Shown here: positions 43,484-52,628 of the stretch, in pieces
Numbering within the stretch: position 1 is the stretch's first letter
Layout of the letters: every line of letters begins with the position of its first letter
Source of the DNA: Streptomyces flavochromogenes
Lineage (GTDB): Bacteria; Actinomycetota; Actinomycetes; Streptomycetales; Streptomycetaceae
Direction of reading: 5' to 3'
Assembly (NCBI RefSeq): GCF_000717595.1
Contig: NZ_JNZO01000012.1
Span: forward strand, 280,396-344,395
DNA length: 64,000 nt
The notes under the pieces: generated by a model
Databases searched by the model: none
What the model was told of the DNA's origin: nothing
What the model saw: the letters and a program-made list of their open reading frames with translations, nothing else
Translations under genes and position numbers: made by a program

Positions 43484-44422
43484 CTACATGCGGAAGTTTT
43501 CGATGATCCGGGCGTAACTGTCCCCTCCGTGGCCCGCCTCGACCGCGGCGCGCATCAGGTCCAGGTGCAGCTCCGGCAGCCGGTTGTCGACGCCCCGCGC
43601 TTCCCCCGCGTGCAGCAGGTGCCCGATCGCCGCCACCTGGACGTCGATCGTGGCGTCCGCGCCCGGGTACCTCCCCTCGTCGATCTGCTCGGCGTACCCC
43701 GTCATGAACCAGGAGACCGTCTTCAGCCAGCGGGTCGCCACCGCCGTGAAGTCCCTGGCCGGCACCCCGTCCGCGCCCGCGAGGGCGGTCGCGTGCAGCC
43801 AGCCGCCGAAGACGGACCACATGAGGCCGAGCAGCCCCGCGTCGTAGAGCGAGGCGAGCCCCGCGTCCGCGCCGAGGTCCACCGGGTCGCCGAGAACGGC
43901 GAGCGTCGCGCGGTGCGCGGCGAGCAGCTCGGGCGAGCCCGAGTAGAGGACCATGCTGGCGCTGTCGCCGACCCCCGGCGGGGTCGTCATGACGGCGCCG
44001 TCGAGGTAGCCGATGCCGTGCTCGGCGGCCCACTCCGCCTCCGCTCGGGCCTGTTCGGGCGAACCGGAGGTGAGGTTCACCAGGACCCGGCCCCGCAGCG
44101 ACCCGGTCACGGGGGCGAGGAGTCCGCGGACGGCCGGGTGGTCGAGGACGCAGACCACGACGAGCTCGCTCGCGGCGACGGCCTCCGCCACGGAGGCGGC
44201 GCGGACGGCGCCCCGGGCGACGAGGGCGTCGGCCTTCCCGGGAGTGCGGTTCCAGACGGTGGTGCGGTGGCCGGCGGCGAGGAAGGCGCCGGCGAGGGCG
44301 GAGCCCATCTGGCCGAGACCGATGACGGTGATGCTCTGTGCGTCGGCGTGCTGATCGGTGACGTGCTGTGCGTCGGGGTTCTGTGCGTCGGGGTTCTGTG
44401 CGTCGGGGTTCTGTGCGCTCAT
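43484..44422 (-). CDS. NAD(P)-dependent imine reductase-like oxidoreductase
   Basis: 312 aa from ATG 44422. An N-terminal repeat (three NPDAQ units from a 15-bp tandem repeat) precedes a Rossmann domain with ITVIGLGQMGSALAGAFLAAGH and WNRTPGKADAL. The central DGAVMTTPPGVGDSASMVLYSG and the helical C-terminal domain (SLYDAGLLGLMWSVFGGWLHATALA) are those of imine reductases in the 6-phosphogluconate/hydroxyisobutyrate dehydrogenase superfamily. It would reduce cyclic imines with NADPH; the natural substrate is unknown. The divergent GlxA-type regulator at 44508 probably controls it. Confidence 0.84.
   Translation of the reverse strand: MSAQNPDAQNPDAQNPDAQHVTDQHADAQSITVIGLGQMGSALAGAFLAAGHRTTVWNRTPGKADALVARGAVRAASVAEAVAASELVVVCVLDHPAVRGLLAPVTGSLRGRVLVNLTSGSPEQARAEAEWAAEHGIGYLDGAVMTTPPGVGDSASMVLYSGSPELLAAHRATLAVLGDPVDLGADAGLASLYDAGLLGLMWSVFGGWLHATALAGADGVPARDFTAVATRWLKTVSWFMTGYAEQIDEGRYPGADATIDVQVAAIGHLLHAGEARGVDNRLPELHLDLMRAAVEAGHGGDSYARIIENFRM
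44371..44415. repeat. 15-bp in-frame tandem repeat, three copies
   Basis: Unit CGTCGGGGTTCTGTG is repeated exactly three times at 44371-44415. It encodes the NPDAQ repeats at the extreme N terminus of the imine reductase, and a degenerate copy precedes it. Likely replication slippage in a non-essential N-terminal tail. Confidence 0.9.
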
Positions 44423-44460
44423 GGGATCCACGCTCGCAGCGGCGGAATCCGGACGACAGT

Positions 44461-44493
44461 GGCAGGACCGACGCCGGCCGCACGATTCCTGCC
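44461..44493. promoter_or_regulatory. Dyad in the imine reductase / GlxA-type regulator divergent promoter
   Basis: Arms GGCAGGA (44461-44467) and TCCTGCC (44487-44493) flank 19 nt, placing the centres about two helical turns apart, 14 nt before the regulator start. This fits a dimer site for the AraC-type regulator. Confidence 0.4.
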
Positions 44494-44507
44494 GTACGGT
44501 CGGCAGC

Positions 44508-45503
44508 ATGAACGCAGGGGTCGTCGCCATCGCCGTCGTACCGGACCGGCGGATCGGAACGTCGCTGTGGGAGCTGTACGAACTCTCCCTGGCGTGCGGC
44601 GTCTTCGGCATCCCGCATCCGGACCTCGCCGACCCCTGGTACGAGCTGCGGCTGTGCGGGGACTCCGGCGAGGGCGGCGTCTTCTCCGTGCGGACCGACC
44701 ACGGTCTCGACGGACTCGTGGGCGCGGACACCGTCATCGTGCCGTCCGTGCCCGACGCGGTCGTGGAGGACGGCGAGGACGTGCCGGCCGAGCTGGTCGA
44801 GGCGCTGCGCGCGGCCGCCGCGTCCGGCGCCCGGATGGTGTCGCTGTGCACCGGCGCCTTCGCGCTCGCCGCCGCCGGCCTCCTCGACGGCCGCCGGGCC
44901 ACCGCGCACTGGCAGCACAGCGCGCAGCTGGCCGCCCGCCACCCCGAGGTGATCGTGGACGACTCGGTCCTCTACACGGACGAGGGGTCCGTCCTGACCA
45001 GTGCCGGGGCCACCGCCGCGCTCGACCTCTGCCTGCACCTGGTGCGCACCGATCTCGGGGCGACCGTCGCCGGGCAGCTCGCCCGCCGTCTCGTCGTCCC
45101 GGCCCACCGTCCCGGCGGCCAGGCCCAGTTCATCGAGGCGCCGCTCCCGCCGAGCGACGACGACAGCCTGGGGCCCGTGCTGCAGTGGGCGACCGAGCAC
45201 CTGTCCGAGCCGCTGACCGTGGAGGAGCTGGCCCGGCGGGCCCGGATGAGCCCGCGCACCTTCCACCGGCGGGTGCGCGAGGAGTACGGCACCACCCCGC
45301 TGCAGTGGCTGCTCCAGCAGCGGGTGGCCCGCGCCCAGACCCTCCTCGAGTCCACCGACCTGCCCGTGGAGCTGGTCGGCGACCACAGCGGGCTGGGCTC
45401 GGCGGCCAATCTGCGCCGCCACTTCACCCGTGCCGTCGGGGTGTCCCCGTCCGGCTACCGGCAGACGTTCAGGCCTTCGGGGCCACCTTCGAGAGTCCGT
45501 TGA
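44508..45503 (+). CDS. GlxA/DJ-1-type AraC-family regulator
   Basis: 331 aa from ATG 44508. The N-terminal domain is DJ-1/PfpI-like with the nucleophile-elbow region VSLCTGAFALAAAGLLDGRRATAHW. The C-terminal third has the two AraC helix-turn-helix units (VEELARRARMSPRTFHRRVREEYGTTPLQWL and VELVGDHSGLGSAANLRRHF). It is divergent from the imine reductase gene and is the natural candidate for its regulator. The last 35 bases overlap the convergent geranylgeranyl-reductase gene. Confidence 0.87.
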   Translation: MNAGVVAIAVVPDRRIGTSLWELYELSLACGVFGIPHPDLADPWYELRLCGDSGEGGVFSVRTDHGLDGLVGADTVIVPSVPDAVVEDGEDVPAELVEALRAAAASGARMVSLCTGAFALAAAGLLDGRRATAHWQHSAQLAARHPEVIVDDSVLYTDEGSVLTSAGATAALDLCLHLVRTDLGATVAGQLARRLVVPAHRPGGQAQFIEAPLPPSDDDSLGPVLQWATEHLSEPLTVEELARRARMSPRTFHRRVREEYGTTPLQWLLQQRVARAQTLLESTDLPVELVGDHSGLGSAANLRRHFTRAVGVSPSGYRQTFRPSGPPSRVR

Positions 45504-46755
45504 TGATGCGGTCCATGGCGTCGCCGCCCGACGGGTCGGTCAGGTTCGCCAGCATCTTCAGTGTGAACTTCATGAGCAGCGGGTGGGTCAGGCCGCGCTG
45601 GGTCGCGATCTTCATGACCTTCGGGTTGCCGATGAGCTTCACGAAGGCGCGGCCGAGCGTGTAGTAGCCGCCGTAGGTGTCCTTGAGGACCTGCGGGTAG
45701 TTCTGCAGGGCGAGTTCGCGCTGGGCGGGGGTCGCGCGGGCGTGTGCCTGGACGATGACGTCGGCCGCGATCTGGCCGGACTCCATGGCGTACGCGATGC
45801 CCTCGCCGTTGAACGGGTTGACGAGGCCGCCGGCGTCACCGACGAGCAGCAGGCCCTTGGTGTAGTGCGGCTGGCGGTTGAAGGCCATCGGGAGGGCGGC
45901 GCCGCGGATCGGCATCGTCATGTTCTCCGGGGTGAAGCCCCAGTCCTCCGGCATCGAGGCGCACCAGGCCTTGAGGACCTCGCGCCAGTCCAGCTCGCGG
46001 AAGGCCTTCGAGGAGTTGAGGATGCCGAGGCCGACGTTGGACGTGCCGTCGCCCATGCCGAAGACCCAGCCGTAGCCCGGCAGGAGCCGGTCCTGCGGGC
46101 CGCGCCGGTCCCACAGCTCCAGCCAGGACTCCAGGTAGTCGTCGTCGTGCCGGGGCGAGGTGAAGTAGGTGCGGACGGCGACGCCCATCGGGCGGTCCTC
46201 CCGCCGGTGCAGGCCCATCGCCAGGGAGATCCGGGTGGAGTTGCCGTCGGCGGCGACGACGAGCGGCGCGTGGAAGGTGACCTCGCGCTTCTCCTCGCCG
46301 AGCTTGGCGTGGACGCCGGTGATCCGGCCCGTACGGTCGTCGATGACCGGGGCGCCGACGTTGCAGCGCTCGTAGAGGCGCGCGCCGGCCTTCTGGGCCT
46401 GGCGGGCGAGCTGCTCGTCGAAGTCGTCGCGCTTGCGGACGAGCCCGTAGTCCGGGTACGAGGCGAGTTCGGGCCAGTCGAGCTCCAGGCGGACGCCGCC
46501 GCCGATGATCCGCAGGCCCTTGTTCCGCAGCCAGCCGGCCTCTTCGGAGATGTCGATGCCCATGGAGACGAGCTGCTTGGTGGCGCGGGGGGTGAGGCCG
46601 TCGCCGCAGACCTTCTCGCGCGGGAACGCGGTCTTCTCCAGGAGAAGGACGTCCAGTCCGGCCTTGGCGAGGTAGTACGCGGTGGTGGATCCGGCCGGGC
46701 CTGCCCCGACGACGATGACGTCCGCGCTGTGCTCGGAGAGGGGCTGCTCGGTCAC
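45469..46755 (-). CDS. Geranylgeranyl-reductase-family FAD oxidoreductase (menaquinone tail reductase, MenJ-like)
   Basis: 428 aa from GTG 46755. N-terminal FAD-binding motif VIVVGAGPAGSTTAYYLAKAG, the family block VCGDGLTPRATKQLVSMGI, GYGWVFGMGDGTSNVGLGIL and the second FAD motif LLLVGDAGGLVNPFNGEGIAYAMESG. In mycobacteria the corresponding enzyme (MenJ) saturates one isoprene unit of menaquinone; the nearby menG and complex I genes support the same job here. It could alternatively act on other prenyl lipids. A GTACG palindrome lies 33 nt upstream. Confidence 0.87.
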   Translation of the reverse strand: MTEQPLSEHSADVIVVGAGPAGSTTAYYLAKAGLDVLLLEKTAFPREKVCGDGLTPRATKQLVSMGIDISEEAGWLRNKGLRIIGGGVRLELDWPELASYPDYGLVRKRDDFDEQLARQAQKAGARLYERCNVGAPVIDDRTGRITGVHAKLGEEKREVTFHAPLVVAADGNSTRISLAMGLHRREDRPMGVAVRTYFTSPRHDDDYLESWLELWDRRGPQDRLLPGYGWVFGMGDGTSNVGLGILNSSKAFRELDWREVLKAWCASMPEDWGFTPENMTMPIRGAALPMAFNRQPHYTKGLLLVGDAGGLVNPFNGEGIAYAMESGQIAADVIVQAHARATPAQRELALQNYPQVLKDTYGGYYTLGRAFVKLIGNPKVMKIATQRGLTHPLLMKFTLKMLANLTDPSGGDAMDRIINGLSKVAPKA

Positions 46756-47105
46756 GGCGGATTCTCCCGAAGACTCGACGGTAGAGGGGGTACGAACGTA
46801 CCCGGGCAGTCTATGGGGGCGGGTCACGGGCTGTCCGGAGGGCCACCCGGAGGGACACGCGCAGGACCGTGCGGAGGGCGACCGTCGGGAGGGAACCCCA
46901 CCGGAATTCGTACATCCGCGCGGCCGTCCCTGCGGACGGGCACCCAGGTGCGCACCCCGCCGACGGACCTCGTGAACCGGACGCCCGTGCACCGGGACGT
47001 GGCGGACGCGGTGTACACGGGCGTGGGCGGCTACGGGCTCTCCGTGGAGGAGGGCTCAGCCATGCGCGGAAGGGAGCAAGGAGACTCCGCCGCGCGCGAA
47101 GGGGG
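46756..47105. other. 350-bp intergenic region between the MenJ-like gene and menG
   Basis: Apart from the GGGTACG palindrome and a presumed promoter for the MenJ-like gene, I see no gene or terminator. Open frames here lack a ribosome site and have no coding character. Confidence 0.5.
46788..46803. promoter_or_regulatory. GGGTACG-AA-CGTACCC palindrome upstream of the MenJ-like gene
   Basis: Perfect 7-bp arms around AA, 33 nt before the GTG on the minus strand, within promoter distance. No regulator is known to me for this exact site. Confidence 0.4.
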
Positions 47106-47801
47106 TCAGGCGGGCTTGAAGCCCCGGTGGAGGGCGACGATGCCGCCGGTCAGGTTCCGCCAGGCCACCTGCGACCAGCCGGCCTTCTGGAGCATGCCCG
47201 CGAGGGTCGGCTGGTCGGGCCAGGAGCGGATCGACTCGGCCAGGTACACGTACGCGTCCGGGTTCGAGGAGACCGCGCGGGCCACCGGCGGCAGCGCACG
47301 CATCAGGTACTCCTCGTACACCGTGCGGAACGGCGCCCAGGTGGCGTGCGAGAACTCGCTGATGACGACCCGGCCACCGGGCTTCGTCACGCGGTACATC
47401 TCGCGCAGCGCCTGCTCGGTGTCCTGGATGTTCCGCAGGCCGAAGGAGATGGTGACCGCGTCGAACACGTCGTCGCGGAACGGCAGCTTCGTGCCGTCGC
47501 CGGCCGTGAACGGCATCCACGGGTGGTTCTTCTTGCCGACCCGGAGCATCCCGAGCGAGAAGTCGCAGGGCACGACGTACGCGCCCGCGCGGGCGAAGGG
47601 CTGCGAGGAGGTGGCCGTACCGGCGGCCAGGTCCAGCACCTTCTGCGCGGGGCGCGCGTCGACCGCCTTCGCGACCTCCTTGCGCCAGCGCCGGTCCTGG
47701 CCCAGGGAGAGCACGTCGTTCGTGAGGTCGTAGTTCGCCGCCACGTCGTCGAACATCGAGGCGACTTCGTGCGGCTGCTTGTCCAGGGAAGCTCGGGTCA
47801 C
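47106..47801 (-). CDS. menG: Demethylmenaquinone methyltransferase
   Basis: 231 aa, GTG start. UbiE/MenG signatures are present: [27 protein letters not shown]-binding [12 protein letters not shown], and [19 protein letters not shown] followed by [11 protein letters not shown]. It adds the ring methyl in the last step of menaquinone synthesis. The nearby mqnC and mqnA show that the ring is built through futalosine; this organism would use menaquinone, so UbiE's ubiquinone role does not apply. Confidence 0.94.
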   Translation of the reverse strand: MTRASLDKQPHEVASMFDDVAANYDLTNDVLSLGQDRRWRKEVAKAVDARPAQKVLDLAAGTATSSQPFARAGAYVVPCDFSLGMLRVGKKNHPWMPFTAGDGTKLPFRDDVFDAVTISFGLRNIQDTEQALREMYRVTKPGGRVVISEFSHATWAPFRTVYEEYLMRALPPVARAVSSNPDAYVYLAESIRSWPDQPTLAGMLQKAGWSQVAWRNLTGGIVALHRGFKPA

Positions 47802-47928
47802 CCGGCCATTGTGGCAGCCGCCGAATTCCGTCCTCGTACCGCTTCAACCTTTTGGACCCGACCGCTCTCAAGGATGGGTGAGTGCATGACAGCGGCCGGC
47901 GCACGCCGGCGAGGAAGGCAGGGGTGCG

Positions 47929-48549
47929 ATGGCGGTACCGACGGAAGTGAGACCCGGACCGACGACCGGGGCGACGCGATCAGGGCCCGGACCGGCGGAC
48001 GGCCCGGCCGGAACGACGACGGGCGGACCGGCCGGCAGCGCCGGCGACGGGACGGTCGCCGGGTTCGAGGAGTTCGCGCGTGTCGCGCAGCAGCGGCTCT
48101 ACCGCACGGCGTACCTGCTCTGCGGCGACCCCGAGACCGCCCGCGACCTGACCCAGACCACGCTGGCCAAGCTGTACCAGCACTGGCGGCGCGCGGGCAC
48201 CGCCGACCATCCGCACGCGTACGCCAAGACGGTGCTGACCCGCACCTTCCTGAGCGAGCGACGGCGCGGACTGCGCGACCTGCTCGCGTTCACCCGGACC
48301 GGCGGCATGGCCCCGGCACCCGCCGCCGACCACACCGACCTGCGCGTCACCCTGCTCGCGGCGCTCGCCGAGCTGCCGCCACGAGCCCGCGCGATGGTCG
48401 TCCTGCGCTACTGGGACGACCAGAGCGTGGCCTCCGTGGCCTCGCTGCTGCGCTGCGGCGAGGCCACGGTCAAGAGCCAGTGCTCACGTTCGCTCGCCCG
48501 ACTCCGCGTACGCCTGGGTGATGCCGGGCTCTACACGACAGGAAGCTGA
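47929..48549 (+). CDS. ECF RNA polymerase sigma factor (SigE/SACE-type subfamily)
   Basis: 206 aa. The first 45 residues are a Gly/Pro/Thr-rich, likely disordered stretch. Sigma region 2 follows (FEEFARVAQQRLYRTAYLLCGDPETARDLTQTTLAKLYQHW) and region 4 (ALAELPPRARAMVVLRYWDDQSVASVASLLRCGEATVKSQCSRSLARLR). This subfamily is abundant in Streptomyces and often lacks a zinc anti-sigma factor. A membrane protein gene starts 8 nt downstream and is probably its partner. Its target promoters are unknown; the shared element reported at 55008 has the form expected for some ECF factor but no link is shown. Confidence 0.9.
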   Translation: MAVPTEVRPGPTTGATRSGPGPADGPAGTTTGGPAGSAGDGTVAGFEEFARVAQQRLYRTAYLLCGDPETARDLTQTTLAKLYQHWRRAGTADHPHAYAKTVLTRTFLSERRRGLRDLLAFTRTGGMAPAPAADHTDLRVTLLAALAELPPRARAMVVLRYWDDQSVASVASLLRCGEATVKSQCSRSLARLRVRLGDAGLYTTGS

Positions 48550-48557
48550 GGCCCACC

Positions 48558-49385
48558 GTGGACAGCCACGACATCTCCCTGCTCCGCGACACCATGGACC
48601 GGACGACCGACGACCTTCCCCCGCTCCCCGACCTCGCCCCGCTCGCGGTGCGCAAGGGCCGCAGGCGACGGACGCGGGCCCGGCTCGCGATCGTCACGAC
48701 CGCGTTCGGCGCGGTCACGGCGGGGGCACTCGGCCTCACCCTGCTGCCGGGGGCGAACACGGGGGTCGCGATGCCCGCCGCCGTTCCCCCGTCGACCGGC
48801 GCGACCCCGGGCGCCGCACCGAGCACGCACTACCCCTCCGTCGTCTTCGAGGAGACCCCGGGCGTCACGCCGCCCGACAACCCGGACGGCCTGCCCGAGG
48901 CCGAGCGCGAGCGCCTCGCGGCCCACCAGCAGCGGGTGGCGGCCCTGCTCGACGACCTGCTCCCCGCGACCGTGACCGAGATCCGGCCGGTGAAGGACAA
49001 CGTGCGCTGGTACCGGATCACCGCGGGCGGCAAGACCTTCCAGACGACGGTGTCGGTACGGCCGACCGACGACCGGACGCTCGAACCCTGCTTGTCCGCG
49101 CCGGCCAGAAAGTTCACGTGCGAGGCCGTGACGTTCGCGGGGAACCGTGAGGCGCAGCTGCGCTCGATGCCGGTCAACACGTCGGACACGATGGGGTCGG
49201 ACGTGACCTTCCTGTACGGCGGGAGTCGCGTCACGCTCTCCGTCGCCCCGGAGAACGTGTCGGCGCCGGTGACACCGCGACAGCTGATGACCGTCGCCGA
49301 GGATCCGCGCTTCCTCGACCTCGTCAGGGACACGGACGAGCACCCGGTCGAGAAGAAGGCGCCGCCCGCGATCCCGGGCGGGTGA
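48558..49385 (+). CDS. Single-pass membrane protein, probable regulator of the adjacent sigma factor
   Basis: 275 aa, GTG start 8 nt after the sigma gene. An N-terminal cytosolic part of about 40 residues (PPLPDLAPLAVRKGRRRRTRARL) precedes a membrane helix (AIVTTAFGAVTAGALGLTLL, about 44-63), a Pro-rich linker and an extracellular domain with two Cys (EPCLSAP and FTCEAVTF). No zinc anti-sigma motif is present. By position it may act as a membrane anti-sigma factor, but the fold is unrecognised. Confidence 0.78.
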   Translation: MDSHDISLLRDTMDRTTDDLPPLPDLAPLAVRKGRRRRTRARLAIVTTAFGAVTAGALGLTLLPGANTGVAMPAAVPPSTGATPGAAPSTHYPSVVFEETPGVTPPDNPDGLPEAERERLAAHQQRVAALLDDLLPATVTEIRPVKDNVRWYRITAGGKTFQTTVSVRPTDDRTLEPCLSAPARKFTCEAVTFAGNREAQLRSMPVNTSDTMGSDVTFLYGGSRVTLSVAPENVSAPVTPRQLMTVAEDPRFLDLVRDTDEHPVEKKAPPAIPGG

Positions 49386-49421
49386 GCCGCGGAACGGCAC
49401 GGGGGCACCGCGTCGTCGGAG

Positions 49422-50021
49422 CTAGCGCTGCCGGAACACCAGCCGCCCGCCGATGACGGTGGCGACGCAGGTGGCCGCGCCGAGGCGGGCCAGGGAGCTC
49501 CGGTCCGGGACGTCGAAGACGGCGAAGCGGGCCGGGGCTCCCGGCGCCAGGGCCGGCAGGAGCACCAGCGGCACCGGCGAGAACGACGGTCCGCCGGGGA
49601 GCTTCTCCGGGCGGCGGCCGACGGCGAGACCGGCCCGGCGTACGGCGTCCAGGGCGGCCCGGTCGCGCAGTTCGCCCGCGATGGCGACCGTCCCGTGGGC
49701 GAGCAGCCGCTGCACGCCACGGCGTGCGGAGGCGCCGCGGCGCGAGGCGTCCATGCGGAAGATCCGCTGGGCCCGCTCGCCGGTGATCGGCTCGGTGCCG
49801 AAGCCCTCGGCCTCCCGGGGGTCCGGGTGGTACATGCCTTCGAGCAGCTCGGGGCCGAACGGGTTGAGGAGTCCGGGGGTGAGGATGCCGGGCCATCGCC
49901 GCACCCGGGCCTCGGGCCGGACGGCGGCGAGGTCGTCGAACGGGCCGACGGCGGCGATGCGGTCGCCGTCGACGAGGACGGCTGTCTCGGGCGACGCCTC
50001 GGCGACGTGGATGGTCAGCAT
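49422..50021 (-). CDS. Imidazolonepropionase-like amidohydrolase remnant, mqnC neighbour
   Basis: 199 aa, about half the length of an amidohydrolase. Beginning AVLVDGDRIAAVGPF and ending VFDVPDRSSLARLGAATCVATVIGGRLVFR, it has the two strands of the composite domain of this superfamily. The metal-binding HxH that should follow PGLxN is replaced by LLNPFGPEL, and the later catalytic His/Asp residues are absent. It is therefore unlikely to be an active deaminase. It starts 7 nt after the mqnC stop on the same strand. One branch of the futalosine pathway uses an amidohydrolase-type aminodeoxyfutalosine deaminase, so a degenerate relative or a structural partner is plausible. Confidence 0.75.
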   Translation of the reverse strand: MLTIHVAEASPETAVLVDGDRIAAVGPFDDLAAVRPEARVRRWPGILTPGLLNPFGPELLEGMYHPDPREAEGFGTEPITGERAQRIFRMDASRRGASARRGVQRLLAHGTVAIAGELRDRAALDAVRRAGLAVGRRPEKLPGGPSFSPVPLVLLPALAPGAPARFAVFDVPDRSSLARLGAATCVATVIGGRLVFRQR

Positions 50022-50028
50022 GGGCGCG

Positions 50029-51228
50029 TCAGTTGGCGTCGAGGAGCTTCAGCTCGGGGTGTGCCGTGCCGCCCTCGATCGCCGTGGACGAGATGTGGGA
50101 GGCGACGCGCTCGTCGACCGGGTCGTCGGCCGGGTCGTCGTGGACGACGATGTGCTCGTAGGTCGTGGTGCGCTGCGCCGGGACGCGGTCCGCCGTACGG
50201 ATCATGTCGATCATCTCGCGCAGGTTGGAGCGGTGCTTGGCGCCGGCCGAGGAGACGACGTTCTCCTCCAGCATGATCGAGCCGAGGTCGTCCGCGCCGT
50301 AGTGCAGGGTGAGCTGGCCGATCTCCTTGCCCGTGGTGAGCCACGAGCCCTGGATGTGGGCGACGTTGTCGAGGAACAGCCGGCCGATGGCGATCATGCG
50401 CAGGTACTCGAGGAGCGTGGCCTGCGTGCGGCCCTTGAGGTGGTTGTTCTCGGGCTGGTACGTGTACGGGATGAAGGCCCGGAAGCCGCCCGTCCGGTCC
50501 TGCACGTCACGGATCATCCGCAGGTGCTCGATCCGCTCGGCGTTGGTCTCGCCGGTGCCCATCAGCATGGTGGACGTCGACTCGACCCCGAGGCCGTGCG
50601 CGATCTCCATGATCTCCAGCCAGCGCTCGCCGCTCTCCTTCAGCGGGGCGATGGCCTTGCGCGGCCGCTCCGGCAGGAGCTCGGCACCGGCGCCGGCGAA
50701 GGAGTCGAGGCCCGCCGCGTGGATCCGGGTGATGGCCTCCTCGACGGAGACCCCGCTGATCCGGGCCATGTGCTCGACCTCGGACGCGCCGAGGGAGTGG
50801 ATGACCAGCTGCGGGAACTCGGCCTTGATGGCGGCGAAGTGCTTCTCGTAGTACTCGACGCCGTAGTCCGGGTGGTGGCCGCCCTGGAACATGATCTGGG
50901 TGCCGCCGAGCTCCACGGTCTCCGCGCAGCGGCGCAGGATGTCGTCGAGGTCGCGGGTCCAGCCCTTCTTCGTGTCCTTGGGGGCGGCGTAGAAGGCGCA
51001 GAACTTGCACGCCGTCACGCAGACGTTCGTGTAGTTGATGTTCCGCTCGATGATGTACGTCGCGATGTGCTCGGTCCCCGCGTACCGGCGGCGGCGCACG
51101 GCGTCGGCTGCGGAGCCGAGGGCGTGCAGGGGCGCCGAGCGGTAGAGGTCGAGCGCCTCCTCGGGGGTGATCCGGCCACCCGCGGCAGCGCGGTCGAGAA
51201 CAGACTGGAGTTCGGCCTTCTCGGTCAC
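50029..51228 (-). CDS. mqnC: Cyclic dehypoxanthinyl futalosine synthase
   Basis: 399 aa. It is a radical-SAM enzyme with cluster ligands Cys70, Cys74 and Cys77 (CVTACKFC). Other family segments: NYTNVCVTACKFCAFY, MFQGGHHPDYGVEYYE, GAGAELLPERPRKAI, STMLMGTGETNAERIEHL and NLREMIDMI. It cyclises dehypoxanthine futalosine in the futalosine route to menaquinone. mqnA lies upstream on the same strand after a 266-nt spacer with a periodic repeat; mqnB and mqnD are not in the window. Confidence 0.95.
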   Translation of the reverse strand: MTEKAELQSVLDRAAAGGRITPEEALDLYRSAPLHALGSAADAVRRRRYAGTEHIATYIIERNINYTNVCVTACKFCAFYAAPKDTKKGWTRDLDDILRRCAETVELGGTQIMFQGGHHPDYGVEYYEKHFAAIKAEFPQLVIHSLGASEVEHMARISGVSVEEAITRIHAAGLDSFAGAGAELLPERPRKAIAPLKESGERWLEIMEIAHGLGVESTSTMLMGTGETNAERIEHLRMIRDVQDRTGGFRAFIPYTYQPENNHLKGRTQATLLEYLRMIAIGRLFLDNVAHIQGSWLTTGKEIGQLTLHYGADDLGSIMLEENVVSSAGAKHRSNLREMIDMIRTADRVPAQRTTTYEHIVVHDDPADDPVDERVASHISSTAIEGGTAHPELKLLDAN

Positions 51229-51389
51229 CGGGTGTGTCCCTTTCGGAGGGGTTCTGTCGACCGAACCAGCCTACGCCAGCGCTCCTCACGGCTTCCGTCG
51301 GGTGGCGCGCGGGGGCGGGGCGGTAATGCGGACGGTCCGGACATGGATAAAGGGGTGAATTACCGAACGGAGACGCGACGGCGAATTCC

Positions 51390-51470
51390 GGGAAGCCGAC
51401 GGAAGGCCGACGGGAGATCGGCGGGAGATCGGCGGAAGACCGACCGCAAGGCCGGCGGGAAGCCGAATCG
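51390..51470. repeat. Degenerate 11-bp periodic repeat between mqnA and mqnC
   Basis: About seven units related to GGGAAGCCGAC recur every 11 (once 12) nt from 51390 to 51470, in the 266-nt spacer upstream of mqnC. The period is about one helical turn. The sequence is not coding on either strand as far as I can see. Confidence 0.6.
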
Positions 51471-51494
51471 GGAACCCGGAACGCGCGCGTCCCG

Positions 51495-52376
<882 letters not shown>

Positions 52377-52491
52377 CTAGACCCGTCTCGTACCGTGGGC
52401 ATCGTCGGGGCACGCGCGTCAGCACACGGAGCGAGATCAAACATGCGAGTGACGTGATCTTTCCCTCTACCGCCCCGGGCGACCTGCGTGC

Positions 52492-52575
52492 TACGCTCAA
52501 CGCAAGTTGCAGTTTGGTTTCCCTTGCAGTACAGAGCCTGCGGAGCATGTGACCCGCAGGCTTTTGTAGTTTTCA
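52492..52575 (+). promoter_or_regulatory. Cold-shock gene leader with terminator-like hairpin
   Basis: A possible -10 (TACGCT, 52492-52497) precedes a leader of about 125 nt. Within it, arms 52536-52543 and 52554-52561 form an 8-bp GC stem (GCCTGCGG/CCGCAGGC) followed by CTTTTGTAGTTTTC, the form of an intrinsic terminator or attenuator about 60 nt before the ribosome site. This suggests leader control of csp expression. Confidence 0.55.
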
Positions 52576-52628
52576 GACTTGTTTGCAGGTTCTGGAGCAG
52601 GGCGACCCTTTGGCCCATAGGAGGGCTC

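Noticed and set aside
52507..52535. csp promoter TTGCAG-17-TACAGA
   Set aside because: It would place the transcription start inside the hairpin at 52536-52561; the -10 at 52492 explains the leader better, though this is not settled.
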